From an uncultured Mycoplasmatota bacterium (GTDB lineage Bacteria; Bacillota_I; Bacilli_A; RF39; UBA660): a stretch of DNA of 64,000 nucleotides. Positions 40,953 to 49,820 of the stretch are shown here, piece after piece. The stretch covers positions 62,001 through 126,000 of the forward strand of contig USFG01000001.1 in NCBI GenBank assembly GCA_900553855.1, given 5' to 3'. Position numbers and translations under genes: made by a program. Position 1 is the first letter of the stretch, and the number at the start of each line of letters is the position of its first letter. The notes beneath the pieces are model-generated. The model saw nothing but the letters and a program-made list of their open reading frames with translations, did not search any database and had not been told where the DNA came from.

Positions 40953-41915
40953 GTGAAAAATAAAACATTATATGTAGTTATACCGTGTTATAACGAAGAA
41001 GAAGTATTAAGGGAAACTAGTAAGAGATTAAATGTTAAATTAAATGAACTTATTAAAGATAAAACTATTTCTAAGGATAGTAAAGTATTATTTGTTAATG
41101 ATGGATCTAAGGATAAAACTTGGGATATTATATGTGAATTAAATGATGAAAATAAATTATTTAGTGGAATTAATCTATCAAGAAATAGAGGACACCAAAA
41201 TGCATTAGTAGCAGGACTTATGACTGCTAAGGAACATGCTGATGTGGTAATATCTATGGATGCTGATTTACAAGATGATATTAATACGATAGATGAAATG
41301 CTTAAAGATTATTATGATGGATCAGAAGTTGTTTATGGAGTTAGATCATCAAGAGCAAATGATACTTTCTTTAAAAAGTTTACAGCTGAAGCATTTTACA
41401 AGTTTATGAAATTTATGGGAGCAGATGTTGTATTTAACCATGCTGATTATAGATTAACAAGTAAAATAGTTTTAGATAATTTTGCTAATTATAAAGAGGT
41501 TAATTTGTTTTTAAGAGGAATGTTTCCATTAATAGGATTTAAATCAAGTATAGTTTATTATGAAAGAGCTGAAAGATTTGCAGGCGAGTCTAAATATCCA
41601 TTAAAGAAAATGCTTAATTTTGCGTGGGATGGGATAACATCTTTTAGTGTAAAACCAATAAGAATGATACTTGATTTGGGTATATTTATTTGCATGATAA
41701 GTTTTGTAGTACTCATCTACTGTTTAATAAGAAAAATTTGCGGTGCTACAGTTGAAGGATGGACATTTATTGCATGTTCATTATGGCTTCTAGGTGGTAT
41801 TCAAATGTTCTCATTAGGAATAATTGGAGAATATGTTGGTAAAGTTTATAGTGAAACTAAAGCAAGACCTAGATACATAATTCAGGAGAATTTATTAGAG
41901 AAAAAGGAAAAGTAA
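40953..41915 (+). CDS. Glycosyltransferase family 2, DPM1/GtrB type, membrane-bound
   Basis: A 320-residue enzyme. The N-terminal GT2 domain (about 1-230) has LYVVIPCYNEEEVL, FVNDGSKDKTWD, NLSRNRGHQNALVAGL and the DxD-like SMDADLQDD. Two C-terminal helices (about 232-256 and 267-290) are typical of enzymes that load undecaprenyl phosphate with a sugar (GtrB, ArnC, CsbB). I chose GTG 40953 because GGAGG lies five bases upstream; the TTG at 40941 overlaps that SD. It follows tagO by 27 bases and ends at a terminator. GtrB enzymes often act with GtrA flippases, and GtrA domains occur later in the window (49821, 55083). Confidence 0.9.
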   Translation: MKNKTLYVVIPCYNEEEVLRETSKRLNVKLNELIKDKTISKDSKVLFVNDGSKDKTWDIICELNDENKLFSGINLSRNRGHQNALVAGLMTAKEHADVVISMDADLQDDINTIDEMLKDYYDGSEVVYGVRSSRANDTFFKKFTAEAFYKFMKFMGADVVFNHADYRLTSKIVLDNFANYKEVNLFLRGMFPLIGFKSSIVYYERAERFAGESKYPLKKMLNFAWDGITSFSVKPIRMILDLGIFICMISFVVLIYCLIRKICGATVEGWTFIACSLWLLGGIQMFSLGIIGEYVGKVYSETKARPRYIIQENLLEKKEK

Positions 41916-41945
41916 AGCATGAAAATACATGTTTTTATTTTTTTA
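41914..41945 (+). terminator. Terminator after the GT2 gene
   Basis: AAAGCATG (41914-41921), loop AAAATA, CATGTTTT (41928-41935, one G-U), then T-rich. Confidence 0.6.
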
Positions 41946-42043
41946 TTTTTTTTGCTTAAATATTTTTTATTATCATATTGATATGTTCATTTAAAGGTGA
42001 TATAGTTTAATTATGAACAAAATGTAATATAGGAGTTGATTAT

Positions 42044-43021
42044 ATGAAAAAATATATATGTTTAATATTTTTGTTTATTTTATTGATTACAACTGGTTGT
42101 TCAAAAAAAGATGGACAAGTTGTAATTTATACATCTATGGAGGAAAATCGAAATAAGGCTTTAAAAGAACAATTAGCAGAAAGATTTCCTGATAAGGATA
42201 TCATTGTTCAATATTTATCTACTGGAAATAGTGCTGCAAAGATTAAAAATGAGGGTACAAATGTAGAAGCTGATATTGTTCTTGATTTGGAAACAGCTCA
42301 TATGGCCAATCTTGAAGAAAATTTTGCCGATTTATCATCTTTTGATACAAGTATTTATCTTGATGGAGTTAATAAATCAAATAGATATTTAACTTGGACT
42401 AAATATACTATGGCATTAATTATTGATAAAAACTATTTTGATAAACATAATTTATCAGTACCAAAAACCTATGATGATTTGTTAAAATCTGAATATAGGA
42501 ATTTAATTGCTATTCCTGATCCTAAAACTTCTGGAACTGGTTATGCATTTTATTTAAATGTTGTTAATATAATGGGTGAAGATAACGCTATTGAGTATTT
42601 TAAGAAATTAAAAAACAATTTAAGAGAATTTACAACATCTGGTTCTGGGCCTACAAACTTATTAAAACAAGGTGAAATAGCTATTGCAATGGGAATGACA
42701 AGTCAAGGGGTAGAAGCTATTAATGAAGGTTATAATTTTAAAATTGTTTCTTTAAAAACTGGTGCACCATATAATACTACTAGTTTTGGTATTATTAAGG
42801 GAAGAGAAAACAAAGAAAATGTACGTGAAGTTTTTGAGTGGTTAATGAATGATTTTGGAAAATATGATAAAGAATATTTTCTTCCTGATAAGATTCTTAA
42901 AAATCAAGAAGTTAAAGTTAAAAATTATCCTACAAATTTAAAAGATGCAAAAATGGATGGTATAGATAGTGTTAGCGTCAAACAAGATTTAATTAGCAAG
43001 TGGGAAAAAGTTAATGGCTAG
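42044..43021 (+). CDS. ABC transporter substrate-binding lipoprotein (Fe3+/2-AEP type)
   Basis: A 325-residue lipoprotein: signal peptide with lipobox ITTGC (Cys near residue 19), then a periplasmic-binding fold of the FbpA/AfuA-PhnS class (VVIYTSMEENRNKALKEQL, DIVLDLETAHMANL, IPDPKTSGTGYAFYLN, GAPYNTTSFGIIKG). This class includes iron(III), 2-aminoethylphosphonate, thiamine and similar binding proteins; I cannot fix the ligand. The tandem tyrosines of iron-binding FbpA are not evident. It overlaps the ATPase gene by eight bases and leads a six-gene operon ending in polysaccharide genes and containing a cytidylyltransferase. This makes choline or aminoethylphosphonate-like ligands attractive. 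Confidence 0.82.
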   Translation: MKKYICLIFLFILLITTGCSKKDGQVVIYTSMEENRNKALKEQLAERFPDKDIIVQYLSTGNSAAKIKNEGTNVEADIVLDLETAHMANLEENFADLSSFDTSIYLDGVNKSNRYLTWTKYTMALIIDKNYFDKHNLSVPKTYDDLLKSEYRNLIAIPDPKTSGTGYAFYLNVVNIMGEDNAIEYFKKLKNNLREFTTSGSGPTNLLKQGEIAIAMGMTSQGVEAINEGYNFKIVSLKTGAPYNTTSFGIIKGRENKENVREVFEWLMNDFGKYDKEYFLPDKILKNQEVKVKNYPTNLKDAKMDGIDSVSVKQDLISKWEKVNG

Positions 43022-43775
43022 TATTGAGGTTAAAAATATTTCAAAAATTTTTGATAATAAATTAGTATTAAATAATTTGAATTTTAATGTTAGTGATGGA
43101 GAATTATTATCTATACTGGGTAAATCAGGTTGTGGTAAAACAACTTTGTTAAAAATATTAATTGGAATTGAAAAACCTTCTAGTGGAAGTATTTTAAAAA
43201 ATAATAAAAACATAACAAAATATGATATTTCTAAAAGAGGAATGGGTATAGTATTTCAAAATTATGCTTTATTTCCAAATATGACTGTTCTTGAAAATGT
43301 TTCTTATGCTTTGAAAAACAAATTAAAAGATAAGAAAAAAGCTTATAAACAAGCAATGGATGTTATTTCAATGGTTAATTTAGAAGATCACATTAATAAA
43401 TATCCTGATGAATTATCTGGTGGGCAAATGCAAAGAGTGGCTATTGCTAGAACGTTAGCTCTTAAACCTGATGTTATTTTGTTTGATGAAGCATTAAGCG
43501 CATTGGATGCGGAAAATAAAATAATTCTTAGAAATAAAATAAGAGAACTTAATAAAAAATTTAATATTACAATGATTTTTATTACACACGATCAAGAAGA
43601 AGCATTTTCGATATCGGATCGTGTGATGATAATGAATGATGGTTGTATTGAGCAAATTGATAAACCAAGTGAAATTTTTAAACATCCTGCATCAAAGTAT
43701 GTAGAAGATTTTGTAGTCAAACAATTAAAAGAAAAAATAACATCAATTCAAAAATGTGTTAAGGTTGATATATGA
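43014..43775 (+). CDS. ABC transporter ATP-binding protein (FbpC/PhnT-like)
   Basis: A 253-residue ATPase that powers the neighbouring importer. Walker A is LGKSGCGKTTLLK (about 36-48). The Q-loop is VFQNYALFPNMTV, the signature LSGGQMQRVAIAR, Walker B VILFDEALSALD (Glu present) and the switch FITHDQEEAFS. It lacks the long C-terminal TOBE extension of FbpC/PotA, with about 20 residues after the core. It overlaps the binding protein by eight bases and the permease by four, so the three are coupled. Class placement (CUT1-like FbpC/PhnT) follows from the paired permease and binding protein. Confidence 0.92.
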   Translation: MASIEVKNISKIFDNKLVLNNLNFNVSDGELLSILGKSGCGKTTLLKILIGIEKPSSGSILKNNKNITKYDISKRGMGIVFQNYALFPNMTVLENVSYALKNKLKDKKKAYKQAMDVISMVNLEDHINKYPDELSGGQMQRVAIARTLALKPDVILFDEALSALDAENKIILRNKIRELNKKFNITMIFITHDQEEAFSISDRVMIMNDGCIEQIDKPSEIFKHPASKYVEDFVVKQLKEKITSIQKCVKVDI

Positions 43776-45355
43776 TGAAAAAAATTAAAATAAGTAAAAC
43801 AGGAGGATTAGTGTTATTATTTCTAATCATTTCTGTTTTATTTCCAATTTCAAAATTGTTTATTTACGTTAAGTGGGATACTTTTGGAAAGTTAGTTACT
43901 TCTGAAGCGTTTATAACTGCATCTAAAAATTCACTTTTAGTAGCATCTATCTCAACAGTTCTATCTGTTTTAATTGCGTATATTCTTGCTTATACATTGA
44001 ATAGAATAAATATTAAATTTAAAAAGTTTTTTAAGATTGTATTTGTTCTTCCAATGCTTATTCCATCTGTTTCACATGGCTTAGGCTTAATTAATTTATT
44101 TGGGAATAATGGAATCATATCTAGATATTTTGATTTTAATATTATCGGCCCTATTGGTATTATAATTGGATCAATAATGTATTCTTTTCCAGTTGCATTT
44201 TTAATGTTGGATGATGGATTTAAATATATTGATAATAATATGTATTATGTTTCAAAATCGCTTAATTTAAATAATTTTCAAATATTTAAAAATGTTACTT
44301 TGGTTTATTTGAAAAAATCTATTCTATCATCTATATTTACTGTGTTTACTATGATTTTTACTGATTATGGTGTTCCAATAGCGGTAGGTGGAAAATTTAA
44401 TACTTTACCTGTGTTTTTATACAAAGAAGTTATTGGTTTACTAGATTTTTCAAAAGGAACTATGATTGCTATGTTTTTACTTATTCCTGCAATAATTTCT
44501 TTTTTAGTTGATACTTTTGTAAAGGATTATAATAGTGAAAATACTGGTAATAAAGATTATTATAGTTCTAATAAAGTTTTATCTATATTTTTAAAGTCAT
44601 TTGTTGTTTTGATTACGATTTTAATTTTTGTTGTACTTGAATCATTTGTTTATTATGCATTTGTTGATAATGTTGTACTAAATAATTCGTTTTCTTTAAA
44701 GCACTTTGAATATGTATTTGAAAATGGTATATTTGATTATTTATTAAATTCATTAGTTATTTCTTTGTTTGTGGCAATAATCGGAACATTTATTTCTTAT
44801 TTTGCTGCTTATAATACGGCTAGAATTAAAGGAAAAATGTCTAAAGTAATTCATTTATTTACAATAATTACTTTAGCAGTTCCTGGTATTGTTCTGGGAC
44901 TTGCATATACTGTTGGTTTTAAGGGAACTTTTATTTTTAATACTTTTGCAATAATAATAATATGTAATATTATACACTTTATAGCATCACCTTACCTAAT
45001 GGCCTACAATGCTTTGTTAAAAGTTAACAATAATTTTGAAGTTGTTGCGTCCACATTAAATATTAATAAATTTAAAATTATTAATGATGTAATTATTCCT
45101 TGTACCAAAAGTACTATTATAGAGATGTTTTCTTATTTTTTTATTAATAGTATGATTACAATTTCGGCTGTAACATTCTTATATAATGCTTCAACAATGC
45201 CTATTTCATTATTAATTAACAATTATGAAGGAAATATGATGTTGGGAGAAGCTGCAATAGTTTCTATTATAATCTTATTTATTAATTTATTTGTTAAAAT
45301 TATTTGTAATATTTTTATATCAAAAAATAGAAAGAAGGCATATATTAATGATTAA
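43772..45355 (+). CDS. ABC transporter permease, two fused units (FbpB/PhnU-like)
   Basis: A 527-residue membrane protein with about 12 helices. It is a tandem fusion of two permease halves (about 10-255 and 275-520), as in FbpB, ThiP and PhnU. Each half has the EAA-type loop that contacts the ATPase: YYVSKSLNLNNFQIFKNVTL and FEVVASTLNINKFKIINDV. It completes the importer begun by the binding lipoprotein and ATPase. Two adjacent ATGs (43772, 43775) are possible starts. It overlaps the downstream cytidylyltransferase gene by eight bases, an unusually tight link for a transport and an activation gene. Confidence 0.9.
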   Translation: MMKKIKISKTGGLVLLFLIISVLFPISKLFIYVKWDTFGKLVTSEAFITASKNSLLVASISTVLSVLIAYILAYTLNRINIKFKKFFKIVFVLPMLIPSVSHGLGLINLFGNNGIISRYFDFNIIGPIGIIIGSIMYSFPVAFLMLDDGFKYIDNNMYYVSKSLNLNNFQIFKNVTLVYLKKSILSSIFTVFTMIFTDYGVPIAVGGKFNTLPVFLYKEVIGLLDFSKGTMIAMFLLIPAIISFLVDTFVKDYNSENTGNKDYYSSNKVLSIFLKSFVVLITILIFVVLESFVYYAFVDNVVLNNSFSLKHFEYVFENGIFDYLLNSLVISLFVAIIGTFISYFAAYNTARIKGKMSKVIHLFTIITLAVPGIVLGLAYTVGFKGTFIFNTFAIIIICNIIHFIASPYLMAYNALLKVNNNFEVVASTLNINKFKIINDVIIPCTKSTIIEMFSYFFINSMITISAVTFLYNASTMPISLLINNYEGNMMLGEAAIVSIIILFINLFVKIICNIFISKNRKKAYIND

Positions 45356-46238
45356 TGAAAATGAATTTGAGGTATTAGTTTGTTTAGAAAGAGAACATAA
45401 ATGTTGTTCACAGCGTGAAGTTTCTAAATTAACTAATTTATCTTTAGGAACTGTTAATAAGGCAATGATTTCATTGACTAAAAAGAATTTTGTAAGTAAT
45501 GATGGTAATATTACTACTGAAGGTATTAATGTTTTAGAACCGTATAGAGTTAAAAGAGCTGTTTTTTTAGCAGCTGGATTTGGTTCTAGAATGGTACCTA
45601 TTACTTTAAATACACCTAAACCTTTAGTTAGAGTTAATGGCAAGAGAATTATTGAAACTTTAATTGATGCTGTAGAAAAAGCTGAAATTCCTGAAATTGT
45701 AATAGTAACTGGATATTTACATGAACAATTTGATGAATTGTTAAAAAAATATAATAATGTTAAATTAGTTTATAATAAGTTTTATAATGAAATGAATAAT
45801 ATATCTTCTGCTTATGTTGTTAAGGATTTCTTAAAAAATTCTTATGTATTAGAATCTGATTTATTACTTTATAATCCAAATATAATTAGAAAATATGAGT
45901 ATCATTCAAATTTTTTAGGAAAAAAAGTTAGTGTTACTGATGACTGGTGTATTGATGTTAAGAATGGGATTATAGTAAGGGAAAAACAAGGAGGCTATAA
46001 TTGTTATCAAATGTATGGTATTTCATATTATGATGCAATTGATGGTGAAAAAATTTCTTCTGATATAACTAAAGTGTTTAATATGCCTGGTGGCAAAGAA
46101 AAATATTGGGAACAAGTAATTTTAGATGTTTGCAAAAATAATTATAAAATTTATTTAAGAGAATGCTTTGATGGTGATATAATAGAAATAGATTCATTTA
46201 AGGAATTGAAAGAAATTGATAAGTCTTATGATATTTAA
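45348..46238 (+). CDS. HTH-nucleotidyltransferase fusion (LicC/PntC-like cytidylyltransferase)
   Basis: A 296-residue two-domain protein. Residues 1-65 are a winged-helix domain (CLEREHKCCSQREVSKLTN, LGTVNKAMISLTKKNF). Residues 70-290 are a sugar-nucleotidyltransferase-type domain: VFLAAGFGSRMVPIT, TPKPLVRVNGKRIIETLID and the metal-site text YVLESDLLLY. LicC-like members activate phosphocholine and PntC activates 2-aminoethylphosphonate, both with CTP. The active product is transferred to teichoic acid, lipids or glycans. The start is ATG 45348 with AAGAAGG before it; a longer frame to 45291 is antiparallel-free but lacks an SD. It overlaps the importer permease by eight bases. The HTH may sense the product or simply be structural. 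Confidence 0.78.
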   Translation: MINENEFEVLVCLEREHKCCSQREVSKLTNLSLGTVNKAMISLTKKNFVSNDGNITTEGINVLEPYRVKRAVFLAAGFGSRMVPITLNTPKPLVRVNGKRIIETLIDAVEKAEIPEIVIVTGYLHEQFDELLKKYNNVKLVYNKFYNEMNNISSAYVVKDFLKNSYVLESDLLLYNPNIIRKYEYHSNFLGKKVSVTDDWCIDVKNGIIVREKQGGYNCYQMYGISYYDAIDGEKISSDITKVFNMPGGKEKYWEQVILDVCKNNYKIYLRECFDGDIIEIDSFKELKEIDKSYDI

Positions 46239-46265
46239 AAATAATACTTAATAGTGGAGGTTTTT

Positions 46266-49166
46266 ATGTTAAAAGAAAGTAAAATATCTTTTCTTTTTAT
46301 ACTATTACCATTTATAGATTTGTTTACAGCATTAATTACAAGAAATATTAGTTTTAGTATTACACCTGGTATAATATTTAAAAGTTTATTACTTTTATAT
46401 TTTATATATTATATATTAAAATCAAGATCGAAGTTTAAAAAAATTTCGGTTGGTTTTTTAGTACTTATAACAATATATATGTTTACATATTTTTTGACTA
46501 AAAATGATCTTCTTGATTTTAATTATATATTAATGGAATTTACTTTTTTATTTAAATTAATTTACTTTCCAATTTGTTTTATAGGATTATTGTGTTTTTT
46601 TGATGATAATAATATTTCAAAAAGTACTATTCTTAAAATTTTTAAATTTAGTTTGATTATTTATGTTGTTTTACTAATTATTCCTTCTATATTTGGTATA
46701 TCTTATACTACATATCCAATGCATTTAAAAGGTTATATTGGATTATTCTATGCAGGAAATGAAATTGCTAATATTATGATTATTCTTTTTCCTTTTGCTT
46801 ACTTATTTATCAAAAAGAGTAAATATTCATTTTTAATTCTTTTCCCTATTATACTTATTATAATGTTGATAGGTACTAAGGTTGCAACTTTTGGATGCTT
46901 AATAATTACATTGATATCGTTTATATTTAGTATTATCAAAAATAAATTTAGAATAAATAATGTTGTTATTAAATGTTTTTTGGTCTTTGCTTTTTCAATT
47001 TTTTTAACGATAAATTCTTATGCAGTTTATAACTATAAATATATGAAAAATAATTATTATAATGATGATAAGAATAACATTATAATTGATGATAATAATA
47101 AAGCTAAAGTTGAAGAAATTCAAGGTATGTTAAATATTTTTTACCAAAAAAATAAGATGACTAAAATTATTAGACCATTGGTTAGTGGTAGAGATATGCT
47201 TCTTGCTAATACTATAAGTATATATAATGATTTGGATAATGATTCAAATATTTGGTTTGGAATTGGCTTTTCTAACACAGATAGAGTTAATAATACTAAT
47301 GTAGCTAGATTAATTGAAATTGATATATGTGATTTATATTTTCATTTTGGAATTGTTGGATTATTAATTTCTTTATTTCCATTTTTAATTGTATTTTATT
47401 TGTTTATTATTAATTTTAATAAAACAAATATGAATATTTTTTACTTGTTTATTATTTTAATGCTTATACTTGGAGTTTCTACTTTTAGTGGTCATGTTTT
47501 AATCGCTCCTGCTGTATCAATATATTTAGCATTATTGTTATTACTTTTTTCGGAAGAATTGGAATGTGTAGGTAGGAAACTTAATAAAAATAATAAAGTA
47601 TCAATTTTGGCACTTCATTTAGGATATGGTGGCGTAGAAAAATCTATTGTTGATCAAGCTAATATGTTAAGTGAATTTTATGAGGTTGAAATCGTATCTC
47701 TTTATAAATTGTTCGATTATATTCCTTATAAGGTTAATAACAAAGTTAAAATTAAATATTTGTCAAATTTGAAACCAAATCGTAATGAATTTAAAGGCGC
47801 TATTAGCCGAAAAAATATTAAAGATATATTTGTAGAGGGTATTAAATCAGTTAAAATTTTATATTTAAAAAAGTGGTTAGTAAGTAATTATATTTATAAT
47901 TGTGAATCTAATATTGTTATTTCATCTAGAATTGATTTTACAAAATTATTAAATAAATACGGTAATAGTTTTGCAATAAAGATTGCAGAAGAACATGTTT
48001 ATCATCATAATAATAAAAAATATTTTAAATTGTTAAAGAAATCAATGAAAAATATTGATTATTTAATACCGGCTAGTAAATATTTATATGATGATTATGT
48101 AAAATTATTTGTTAATGAAAAAGTAATTGTAAAATATATTCCTCAAATTGTTAGTAATATTCCTATTAATAAAAATAAATGTAAAAATTATAATATTATT
48201 TCTGTTGGTAGATTATCTAAAGAAAAAGGTTATGATGATTTGATTAAAGTGTTTAATTTAATACATAAAAAAAATAGTAAAATCAAATTAACTATTGTTG
48301 GTGATGGAGAAGAAAAAGAAAAATTAGAACAATTAATTAGTCAATACAAGTTAAATAGGTATATAAAATCAACTGGATTTTTAACTCAAGATGAATTAAA
48401 AGATATTTATAGCAATTCTTCTTTATACGTTATGACATCTTTAGAAGAATCTTTTGGATTAGTTTTATTGGAAGCAATGAGTTATGGAATTCCTTGTATA
48501 GCTTTTGATTCGGCATTAGGTGCAAAAGAAATTATTGATGATAAATCTGGTATTTTAATAAAAAATCGTAATTTAGAAGAAATGGCTGATACAATATGTT
48601 GTTATTTTGATGGAAAATATGAATTTAATATTTCAAATAAAATTAAAAATTATTCTTATGAAAATGTTAAATTTATTTGGAAAAATTTTATAGATGAAAT
48701 TTTGTATAAAAAAGATAAAAAAAAATGCTTATTTGTTTCTAGTCAAGGTGGACATTTAAATGAATTATTGAAACTTAAAGATACAATTAATAATTATAAT
48801 TCTTTATTGGTTACGGAAAAATGTAATAATAATTTAGAATATAAAACTAAATATTTGATGGCTACAACTAGGTATCAGTTAAGTTATGTATATGGTATAT
48901 TTTATAACTTCTTCAAGAGTTTAAATATATTTTTAGATTTTAATCCTGATGTTATTATTTCTACTGGATCTCATACTGCAATACCTTTATGTTTTATTGG
49001 ATATTTATTTAGCAAGAAGATTATATATATAGAATCTTATGCAAATATTTCTACAAAATCATTGGCTGGAAGAATTGTTTATAATTTTGCTGATGTATTT
49101 ATAGTACAATGGGAAGATATGCTTAAATTATATCCTAATGCGATATATATAGGAGGTTTATATTGA
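46266..49166 (+). CDS. Triple fusion: O-antigen ligase/polymerase - GT4 glycosyltransferase - Alg14-like subunit
   Basis: A 966-residue protein made of three normally separate enzymes. Residues 1-440 have about eleven membrane helices and the O-antigen-ligase/polymerase features (VSGRDMLLANTI in the large outer loop, EIDICDLYFHFGIVGLL). Residues 445-815 are a GT4 glycosyltransferase: LGYGGVEKSIVDQA, SVGRLSKEKGYDDL, ESFGLVLLEAMSYGIPC with the ExFGxxxxE pattern. Residues 820-966 are an Alg14/CpsF-like domain (LFVSSQGGHLNELLKL, DVIISTGSHTAIPLCF), the membrane half of a two-part transferase. GGAGG lies before ATG 46266; an in-frame GTG at 46254 is rejected. The next gene, coupled by a four-base overlap, encodes the Alg13-like catalytic half. 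Confidence 0.85.
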   Translation: MLKESKISFLFILLPFIDLFTALITRNISFSITPGIIFKSLLLLYFIYYILKSRSKFKKISVGFLVLITIYMFTYFLTKNDLLDFNYILMEFTFLFKLIYFPICFIGLLCFFDDNNISKSTILKIFKFSLIIYVVLLIIPSIFGISYTTYPMHLKGYIGLFYAGNEIANIMIILFPFAYLFIKKSKYSFLILFPIILIIMLIGTKVATFGCLIITLISFIFSIIKNKFRINNVVIKCFLVFAFSIFLTINSYAVYNYKYMKNNYYNDDKNNIIIDDNNKAKVEEIQGMLNIFYQKNKMTKIIRPLVSGRDMLLANTISIYNDLDNDSNIWFGIGFSNTDRVNNTNVARLIEIDICDLYFHFGIVGLLISLFPFLIVFYLFIINFNKTNMNIFYLFIILMLILGVSTFSGHVLIAPAVSIYLALLLLLFSEELECVGRKLNKNNKVSILALHLGYGGVEKSIVDQANMLSEFYEVEIVSLYKLFDYIPYKVNNKVKIKYLSNLKPNRNEFKGAISRKNIKDIFVEGIKSVKILYLKKWLVSNYIYNCESNIVISSRIDFTKLLNKYGNSFAIKIAEEHVYHHNNKKYFKLLKKSMKNIDYLIPASKYLYDDYVKLFVNEKVIVKYIPQIVSNIPINKNKCKNYNIISVGRLSKEKGYDDLIKVFNLIHKKNSKIKLTIVGDGEEKEKLEQLISQYKLNRYIKSTGFLTQDELKDIYSNSSLYVMTSLEESFGLVLLEAMSYGIPCIAFDSALGAKEIIDDKSGILIKNRNLEEMADTICCYFDGKYEFNISNKIKNYSYENVKFIWKNFIDEILYKKDKKKCLFVSSQGGHLNELLKLKDTINNYNSLLVTEKCNNNLEYKTKYLMATTRYQLSYVYGIFYNFFKSLNIFLDFNPDVIISTGSHTAIPLCFIGYLFSKKIIYIESYANISTKSLAGRIVYNFADVFIVQWEDMLKLYPNAIYIGGLY

Positions 49167-49639
49167 AAATATTTGTTACTTTAGGTAGTAGTACTCAAAA
49201 TTTTAATCGATTACTTGGTAAAATTGACGAACTTATTGATGAAAATATTATTAAAGATGTTGCGGTTCAGTCTAATTCAAGTGATTATGTTCCTAAAAAT
49301 TATAAAATTAAAAATCATTTAAATTTTGATGAGTATGAAAAATTTGTTAAAGATTGTGATATTCTAATAACTCATGGTGGTGTAGGAAGTATATTTGATG
49401 GATTAATAAATAATAAAAAAATTATTGCATTTCCTAGAATGAGTGAGTATCGTGAAGCTGTTAATGATCATCAAAAACAAATTGTAGATAAATTTTATAA
49501 TGAGGGATATATATTAACTGGAAAAATTGATGAATTAGATAAATTAATTACTAATATTGAAAAATTTAATCCTAAAAAGTATAAGTCAAATAATAAAATG
49601 TTTAATACAAAACTTATTGATATTATAGAAAAATTATAG
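49163..49639 (+). CDS. Alg13-like glycosyltransferase subunit (CpsG/EpsF type)
   Basis: A 158-residue soluble subunit of the GT28-type C-terminal fold: IFVTLGSSTQNFNRLL, ITHGGVGSIFDGLINNKK and AFPRMSEYREAVNDHQ, which form the nucleotide-sugar site. It works with an Alg14-like partner, here fused to the end of the preceding protein. By analogy with pneumococcal CpsF/CpsG the pair adds a hexose (often galactose) to a lipid-linked sugar. It starts at TTG 49163 with AGGAGG seven bases upstream, inside the last codons of the fusion gene. Confidence 0.88.
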   Translation: MKIFVTLGSSTQNFNRLLGKIDELIDENIIKDVAVQSNSSDYVPKNYKIKNHLNFDEYEKFVKDCDILITHGGVGSIFDGLINNKKIIAFPRMSEYREAVNDHQKQIVDKFYNEGYILTGKIDELDKLITNIEKFNPKKYKSNNKMFNTKLIDIIEKL

Positions 49640-49770
49640 AAACTTATTTGTTCTCTTAAATTTAAATAGTATTGATATAATTAATTGTTAATCAAACTGA
49701 GTTTTTTTATTAGTAGTACAAAAACTTAGATATTTTATAAACTTATTGTATTATATGTTAAAAATTTGTA

Positions 49771-49797
49771 AACACTATTAATTTAGTGTTTTTTTTG
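49771..49797 (+). terminator. Terminator of the glycan operon
   Basis: AAACACTA (49771-49778), loop TTAATT, TAGTGTTT (49785-49792), then T's. It ends only 25 bases before the next start codon, so that gene's promoter must overlap it or lie very close. Confidence 0.8.
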
Positions 49798-49820
49798 TTA
49801 TGATTGTAATGTGATGTTAT

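Noticed and set aside
45320..45643. Minus-strand ORF opposite the cytidylyltransferase start
   Set aside because: Shadow of a clearly coding plus-strand frame with recognised domains; no SD.
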